Positions 22,574 through 25,934 of a stretch of DNA of 25,934 nt are shown here, one piece after another. Every line of letters begins with the position of its first letter. The stretch's first letter is position 1. The translations under genes were made by a program, and so were the position numbers. Below the pieces are notes generated by a model that searched no databases, had not been told where the DNA came from, and worked only from the letters and a program-made list of their open reading frames with translations. Location of the stretch: positions 1 to 25,934 of IMG/VR virus record IMGVR_UViG_3300028364_000976; one strand, given 5' to 3'. The stretch comes from a virus.

Positions 22574-23569
22574 TCACGGTTGAATCTCAGTATAGACTGT
22601 TGTGGGAGTTGGCGCAATAGGAGTCCAGTCCGTGTCAGGATCAGGCACAATGCGGCCCCAGACCAGAACGCCCCACGGACTGATGAGCCCTCGCGCGGAA
22701 ACCCCTGTGACCAGAACGTCGATCCCCGTGCCGCCCGTGACGGCCACAGAACCAACAGCCCCCGTCACCGCAAAACCATTGACCGGAATGCGCTGGTTGA
22801 CCTGCGTCGTGACCTCGCCGACCTGACCAGTGGCCTCGAGCGGCAGCGTAACCGGCTGGCTCCATGCGCCCTGACCCCATGTGCCGCGGCCCCAGCCCTC
22901 AAAGAAGACCAAGGCGTCCTGCCGGATCGAGCTCACCAAGCCTTCGGCCGCCACACCCGTCACCGAAACAACAGCGATGCCCGTGGCTGTAATAGTGCCG
23001 ACGTCCCCTGTCGCGGCCAGACCCGTGAGGATTGGAGCGGTGGAGCCTGTCGCGATGACCGTGTCCACCGCACCGGTGCCCTCGACGCCTGTAAGCGTTG
23101 TGCTTACACCGACGCCCTCGCCAATCGTAACGCCCTCAACGGACGTCGTGCCTTCGACACCGGTGACGACAGCGGCGACCAAAGCGCGGAACGTGACCTC
23201 GCCGACCCCGCCGGTGGCAGCAACCCCCGTGGCAACAGCGCCGGCGCCCGCAGCGGCCGTAGCAGTGCCAACAGCCGTAGTGGCATCCACCCCCGTTACC
23301 GTAACAATAGCCGTGCCCGTTGCAACAACCGTGCCAACGCCACCAGCCGCCGCCAGACCAACAATGTCTGGAGCAGCATTGATCTGGACTGTGACGCCCT
23401 CAGCAGCAGCCGTGGCAGAAAGACCCGTTACAGCGAGTGTCGAGTCACCAATAACAGTAAGCGTTCCCGGAGAGGCCGTGGCAGAAAGGCCCGTAACCGT
23501 TACCGGTACGGCCTCGCTCCACGCGCCCTCAGACCATGTGCCGCGGCTCCAGCCCGTTATGTTTGCCAT
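22574..23569 (-). CDS. VTG-repeat, beta-rich fibre-like structural protein, 331 aa
   Basis: Residues 23-294 contain about twelve degenerate repeats of roughly 22 residues with the core VTVTG[VL]xATGxVGxV. Two tryptophan boxes frame and interrupt them: GWSRGTWSEGAWSEAV (6-21) and GWGRGTWGQGAWSQPV (225-240). Ala, Gly, Thr and Val dominate, with almost no charge, so a beta-solenoid or extended fibre is likely. The repeats are divergent at DNA level. GGTGAT lies upstream of the ATG at 23569. The W-box type GWGxGxWxxGAW is also seen in other marine phage structural proteins and in the nozzle-like protein here. Virion role probable; function unknown. Confidence 0.78.
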   Translation of the reverse strand: MANITGWSRGTWSEGAWSEAVPVTVTGLSATASPGTLTVIGDSTLAVTGLSATAAAEGVTVQINAAPDIVGLAAAGGVGTVVATGTAIVTVTGVDATTAVGTATAAAGAGAVATGVAATGGVGEVTFRALVAAVVTGVEGTTSVEGVTIGEGVGVSTTLTGVEGTGAVDTVIATGSTAPILTGLAATGDVGTITATGIAVVSVTGVAAEGLVSSIRQDALVFFEGWGRGTWGQGAWSQPVTLPLEATGQVGEVTTQVNQRIPVNGFAVTGAVGSVAVTGGTGIDVLVTGVSARGLISPWGVLVWGRIVPDPDTDWTPIAPTPTTVYTEIQP

Positions 23570-23589
23570 GGCCGATCACCCCGCGTGCT

Positions 23590-24027
23590 TCAAGCTATGC
23601 GAATGATCGCCGTCGAAGCATCCGCGGTAGGGAAGACAATCTGGAAGTCACCGGCGGTCGACGTTTTGTCGGCACCAAAGTCCAGCACAGCAACGGTTGG
23701 ATCGCCAGCAGCGGTGTCGTTGTAAATCAACGCGCCGCGCGCCGTGATCGTGGCCGAGGTGAAGGTCAGGTCATCGAAATCCGTGAACGCCGTGGTGCCG
23801 CTCGTCGTGGGCGTGACGTTGGTCAACGCACCGCCGCCCGCAGCGTAAGAGCCGGAGTTCGCAACCTCGTTCGTGGCCGTGTAGGCCGTGGTCGCAGCCG
23901 TAAACGAAGCACTGTTGTTATACAGCGCCAGCTTAAAGGTGTTCCCCGTCGAGGTCGTAAAGTTGTGCACAGCTTGCAGGATTTCCTGCTTGAAGGATGT
24001 GCAAAGAAAGTTGCCTATAAAAGCCAT
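23590..24027 (-). CDS. Conserved phage structural protein, 145 aa
   Basis: Begins MAFIGNFLCTSFKQEILQAV, a signature I associate with a conserved small virion protein of marine tailed phages. Then HNFTTSTGNTFKLALYNNSA and beta strands with Thr/Ala/Gly (GALTNVTPTTSGTTAF, TARGALIYNDTAAGD), ending DFQIVFPTADASTAIIRIA. AAGGAG is eight bases before the ATG at 24027. No transmembrane segment. It is the first clearly beta-rich gene after the connector genes, consistent with a tail or head decoration protein; function not established by sequence. Confidence 0.8.
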   Translation of the reverse strand: MAFIGNFLCTSFKQEILQAVHNFTTSTGNTFKLALYNNSASFTAATTAYTATNEVANSGSYAAGGGALTNVTPTTSGTTAFTDFDDLTFTSATITARGALIYNDTAAGDPTVAVLDFGADKTSTAGDFQIVFPTADASTAIIRIA

Positions 24028-24028
24028 G

Positions 24029-24313
24029 TCAAAGTCTCCTTATGAGTTCGGCCAAGTCAGGATGGCCTGCGTCTGTCAGCGCATTATACACTGTTGTGCG
24101 GTCACTGCGAACCGTTTGTTTCATGTACTGCTCGACAACGACAGCGATCTGCTTTTGGAAAGCCACGGCTTGCTCCCGCAGTGCGGGGTGCGCGGTTTCC
24201 GAAACGCTGACAATCTTCTGGGCCGCCTGCTGCGCAAGCTCCTCAGTGCTAAATCCGCGGCCGCTGGTTGTTCGAACCCCCACGGCGCCGATGTCCATGA
24301 AACCCAAACTCAT
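24029..24313 (-). CDS. Small conserved phage protein, 94 aa
   Basis: Mostly helical: a short disordered start (VGVRTTSGRG), then STEELAQQAAQKIVSVSETA, PALREQAVAFQKQIAVVVEQ and the C-terminal RSDRTTVYNALTDAGHPDLA. The C-terminal block is of a type conserved in small phage proteins located beside head-tail adaptor genes. The start overlaps the stop of the 217-aa gene as ATGA. Its last codons contain the ribosome site of the next gene. I recognise the family only as conserved hypothetical in marine phages; a helical scaffold or connector accessory role is inference. Confidence 0.78.
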   Translation of the reverse strand: MSLGFMDIGAVGVRTTSGRGFSTEELAQQAAQKIVSVSETAHPALREQAVAFQKQIAVVVEQYMKQTVRSDRTTVYNALTDAGHPDLAELIRRL

Positions 24314-24963
24314 TGCTTCGCCCTAATCACTTGGCCAGTGCGATACTGGTCCGTTGTTTCCTTGGCCTCGCCCAGCAGCTTGATGCCGACAATGGACTCT
24401 TGCAGGCGCTTTTCATATCCGGCCAGCACGTCCTGCTCGCCCTTCATGTAGATGTACGCCTCGATCAGAGACCCATACAGCATGGCCATCGGAGCGTTCG
24501 TGGCCAGCCACGTCGTGCCCGAGTCAGCAAGCTCCGTGATGCTCTGCGGCCGGTACAGGTAATGCAGCTCCATTGTGTAGATCGCGTCCGGCGTTGGGGC
24601 CAGCAGGAAATACTCCACGTCGAACTGCCCGTAGTACTTCGGCTCTCCCGTCGTCGACTGCGAGGGCGTGTACTCTTGCAGGAACGAGATGTCCTTGAAG
24701 TCCAAGAACTCTTTCGCTCCACCCACATCAGTGCGGATGCTCAGTGAGTACGGCGCCAAGAAGTCCGCAGGCACCGCCAGATACGGATTGCCGTTGTCGG
24801 TGAACGCCGTGGCGTTCTTGCGGAACAGGCTCAGCTGCACCTGCTTGAGGATGCGCTCTTCGGCCTGCCTGATGAACAACGGGATATTGGTGACGAAACT
24901 GCTTTCGTCATTCTCCGTGTAGTCAATGACGGCCTGCTTCAACTGGCCATATGTAAAGCTCAT
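24310..24963 (-). CDS. Head-tail adaptor-like protein (SU10-type adaptor), 217 aa
   Basis: Starts MSFTYGQLKQAVIDYTENDE, then FIRQAEERILKQVQLSLFRK, PYLAVPADFLAPYSL and ELHYLYRPQSI. The combination of an N-terminal helix pair, a PxDFL segment and a beta-sandwich middle fits the adaptor proteins that ring the portal in podoviruses (SU10 type). The C-terminal half is helical (AYIYMKGEQDVLAGYEKRLQE). It overlaps both neighbours by ATGA and lies among other connector genes. Assignment by pattern and context, not by alignment. Confidence 0.7.
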   Translation of the reverse strand: MSFTYGQLKQAVIDYTENDESSFVTNIPLFIRQAEERILKQVQLSLFRKNATAFTDNGNPYLAVPADFLAPYSLSIRTDVGGAKEFLDFKDISFLQEYTPSQSTTGEPKYYGQFDVEYFLLAPTPDAIYTMELHYLYRPQSITELADSGTTWLATNAPMAMLYGSLIEAYIYMKGEQDVLAGYEKRLQESIVGIKLLGEAKETTDQYRTGQVIRAKQ

Positions 24964-25262
24964 GTCGTCACCACCGTAACTTGTCCAGCCTTGCCTATCA
25001 TACGAACGCTCTGAAGGCGAGGCGCTTCTACCGTCGGGACGCCAACGAAGACCTTGAGGGTCTCAGGGCCGTCGGGCCGTGGATTCCGCAACGCCTGCGG
25101 ATCCGACTTGTGCCGGGACGGGGTGAGCTGCGGGTGCTTTTCCTCGAACTCGTCAGCGCCAACAAGCGCACCCGTCCACTCCTTGCGCATGTCGCGCAGC
25201 CGGTAGCGGAACCCGGAGCGGTCCGAAATCCCGTAAGCATTCTTCTCGGAAGCAAAAGCCAT
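24960..25262 (-). CDS. Conserved phage structural-module protein, 100 aa
   Basis: Basic N-terminal half with SDRSGFRYRLRDMRKEW, then VGADEFEEKHPQLTPSRHKS and a Pro-rich turn (NPRPDGPE). A beta-rich C-terminus (ETLKVFVGVPTVEAP) ends in KAGQVTVVTT. It overlaps the upstream gene by one base (TAATG) and the downstream gene by four (ATGA). A protein of this layout is often encoded between the two adaptor genes in marine phages. Function unknown; a connector accessory component is possible. Confidence 0.75.
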   Translation of the reverse strand: MAFASEKNAYGISDRSGFRYRLRDMRKEWTGALVGADEFEEKHPQLTPSRHKSDPQALRNPRPDGPETLKVFVGVPTVEAPRLQSVRMIGKAGQVTVVTT

Positions 25263-25927
25263 TAGACCCTCAGGTATCTACCGCTCGGCCGCATGATGAG
25301 CGGCACTCGGTCCTCGTCTTCCATCGCGGCGCGCTGGAACTCTTCCTCGTAGATCGACTTCATCATCTGCACCCGCTCAGGTGCGCGCTTGATGGCCAAG
25401 TAGTATGCCAGCCCGGCCACCATGCACGGGTAAAAACGGAACGGGATGCCCGTGGTGTTCGTCAGCGCTCCTGCGTCCTCGATCCGGCGCACGTAGTAGT
25501 ACACCAGCTGGTCCGTGGAGTTCTCCGGAGTTTGCCAGAGGTTGATCTCCGGCGAGATCTGGCGGTCAAAGAAGAACTGCGAGGGTCGCCCCTGATCAGT
25601 CTTGTTCGGAAAGTCCAGATAGTCGGAGCGGCTGATGCGCACCATCTCGATGTCTGTGCCGTTGCGGCGCAGCGCCATGTCCAGAATATCAACGATGTCC
25701 GGATCGAGCGTGTATTTCGATACACCCTGCGTCACGGTCAGCGTGTCTTGGGTCACGGTGAACAGGTTCAGACCGCGGTTGGCCCACTCTGCAAACATCA
25801 GGTTCAGCGACCGGCGCGCCGTCTTCGCGTCGTACCCTGTGCGCACCTCTTTACCAATGCGCTCATACGCCTCTTCGATCGCTTCCGCGATGTCGAGGTT
25901 GAAGTCTCGGCTGCCGGACGTTGTCAT
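25262..25927 (-). CDS. Head-tail connector / tail accessory-like protein (P22 gp4-type, tentative), 221 aa
   Basis: The ATG at 25927 lies close to the right edge, and the frame is complete in the window. The N-terminus (NLDIAEAIEEAYERIGKEVR) is helical. It continues with ARRSLNLMFAEWANRGLNLF, DILDMALRRNGTDIEMVRIS and a beta middle (GVSKYTLDPDIVDI). The C-terminal helical part (MVAGLAYYLAIKRAPER, MMKSIYEEEFQRAAMEDEDR) resembles tail accessory or head-completion proteins of P22-like podoviruses. Encoded first in the visible connector block, next to a SU10-type adaptor-like gene. The P22 gp4 comparison is by resemblance and should be treated as tentative. Confidence 0.6.
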   Translation of the reverse strand: MTTSGSRDFNLDIAEAIEEAYERIGKEVRTGYDAKTARRSLNLMFAEWANRGLNLFTVTQDTLTVTQGVSKYTLDPDIVDILDMALRRNGTDIEMVRISRSDYLDFPNKTDQGRPSQFFFDRQISPEINLWQTPENSTDQLVYYYVRRIEDAGALTNTTGIPFRFYPCMVAGLAYYLAIKRAPERVQMMKSIYEEEFQRAAMEDEDRVPLIMRPSGRYLRV

Positions 25928-25934
25928 TTGTTAC

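Noticed and set aside
22580-23725. 381-residue + strand frame rich in Arg, Asn and Asp
   Set aside because: It is the antisense of the VTG-repeat gene, its pattern coming from the repeat; the - strand gene has the better start and neighbours.

Overview
The window is a piece of a tailed-phage genome, or of a prophage or metagenomic contig of one. It is G+C-rich and almost entirely coding. One end carries the C-terminal half of a family A DNA polymerase plus a small gene on the + strand (about 1-1198). Everything else, 1195-25927, is one tightly packed run of virion and virion-associated genes on the - strand. Its genes mostly overlap as ATGA or TAATG, or sit directly after strong AAGGAG ribosome sites. 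The polymerase, the podovirus-style adaptor proteins, the tail nozzle-like protein and the set of low-complexity ejection-type proteins suggest a short-tailed (podovirus-type) marine phage. The heptose/LPS genes point to a Gram-negative host. A marine alphaproteobacterium is my inference, not something the sequence proves.

Layout, read in the direction of - strand transcription (from 25927 down). First come head-tail connector and small structural genes: two adaptor-like proteins, three small conserved ones, a VTG-repeat fibre-like protein, a tail-fibre-like protein and a small beta-rich protein (25927-21544). Next is a free-standing GIY-YIG homing endonuclease (21541-20951). Then follow three proteins built from RCC1 repeats, each with exactly seven repeats (FN3-RCC1, RCC1-B, RCC1-C). 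A sulfotransferase/glycosyltransferase fusion and a small coiled-coil protein lie between RCC1-B and RCC1-C. After that comes a surface-sugar cassette (14983-11853): GT25 glycosyltransferase, HldE2-type heptose-1-phosphate adenylyltransferase, cupin, HldE1-type heptose kinase, small HAD phosphatase and HldD-type ADP-heptose 6-epimerase. The run ends with a P22 gp10-like tail protein, a set of small structural and ejection-type proteins, and a 1377-residue internal virion protein that meets the polymerase module tail to tail.

The most interesting feature is the sugar cassette embedded in the tail-gene operon. Kinase, adenylyltransferase and epimerase are recognisable steps of ADP-L-glycero-D-manno-heptose synthesis. 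The cupin and HAD proteins could supply the missing isomerase and phosphatase steps (inference). The fused sulfotransferase plus heptosyltransferase-like enzyme and the GT25 enzyme could transfer the product. Since these genes are apparently co-transcribed with late tail genes and interleaved with RCC1 propeller genes, the phage may decorate its own fibres or remodel the host surface late in infection.

No tRNA, rRNA, CRISPR array, insertion sequence or attachment site was seen. No stretch longer than about 140 bases lacks a large gene, and the one such gap (9513-9651) contains a likely 33-residue ORF.
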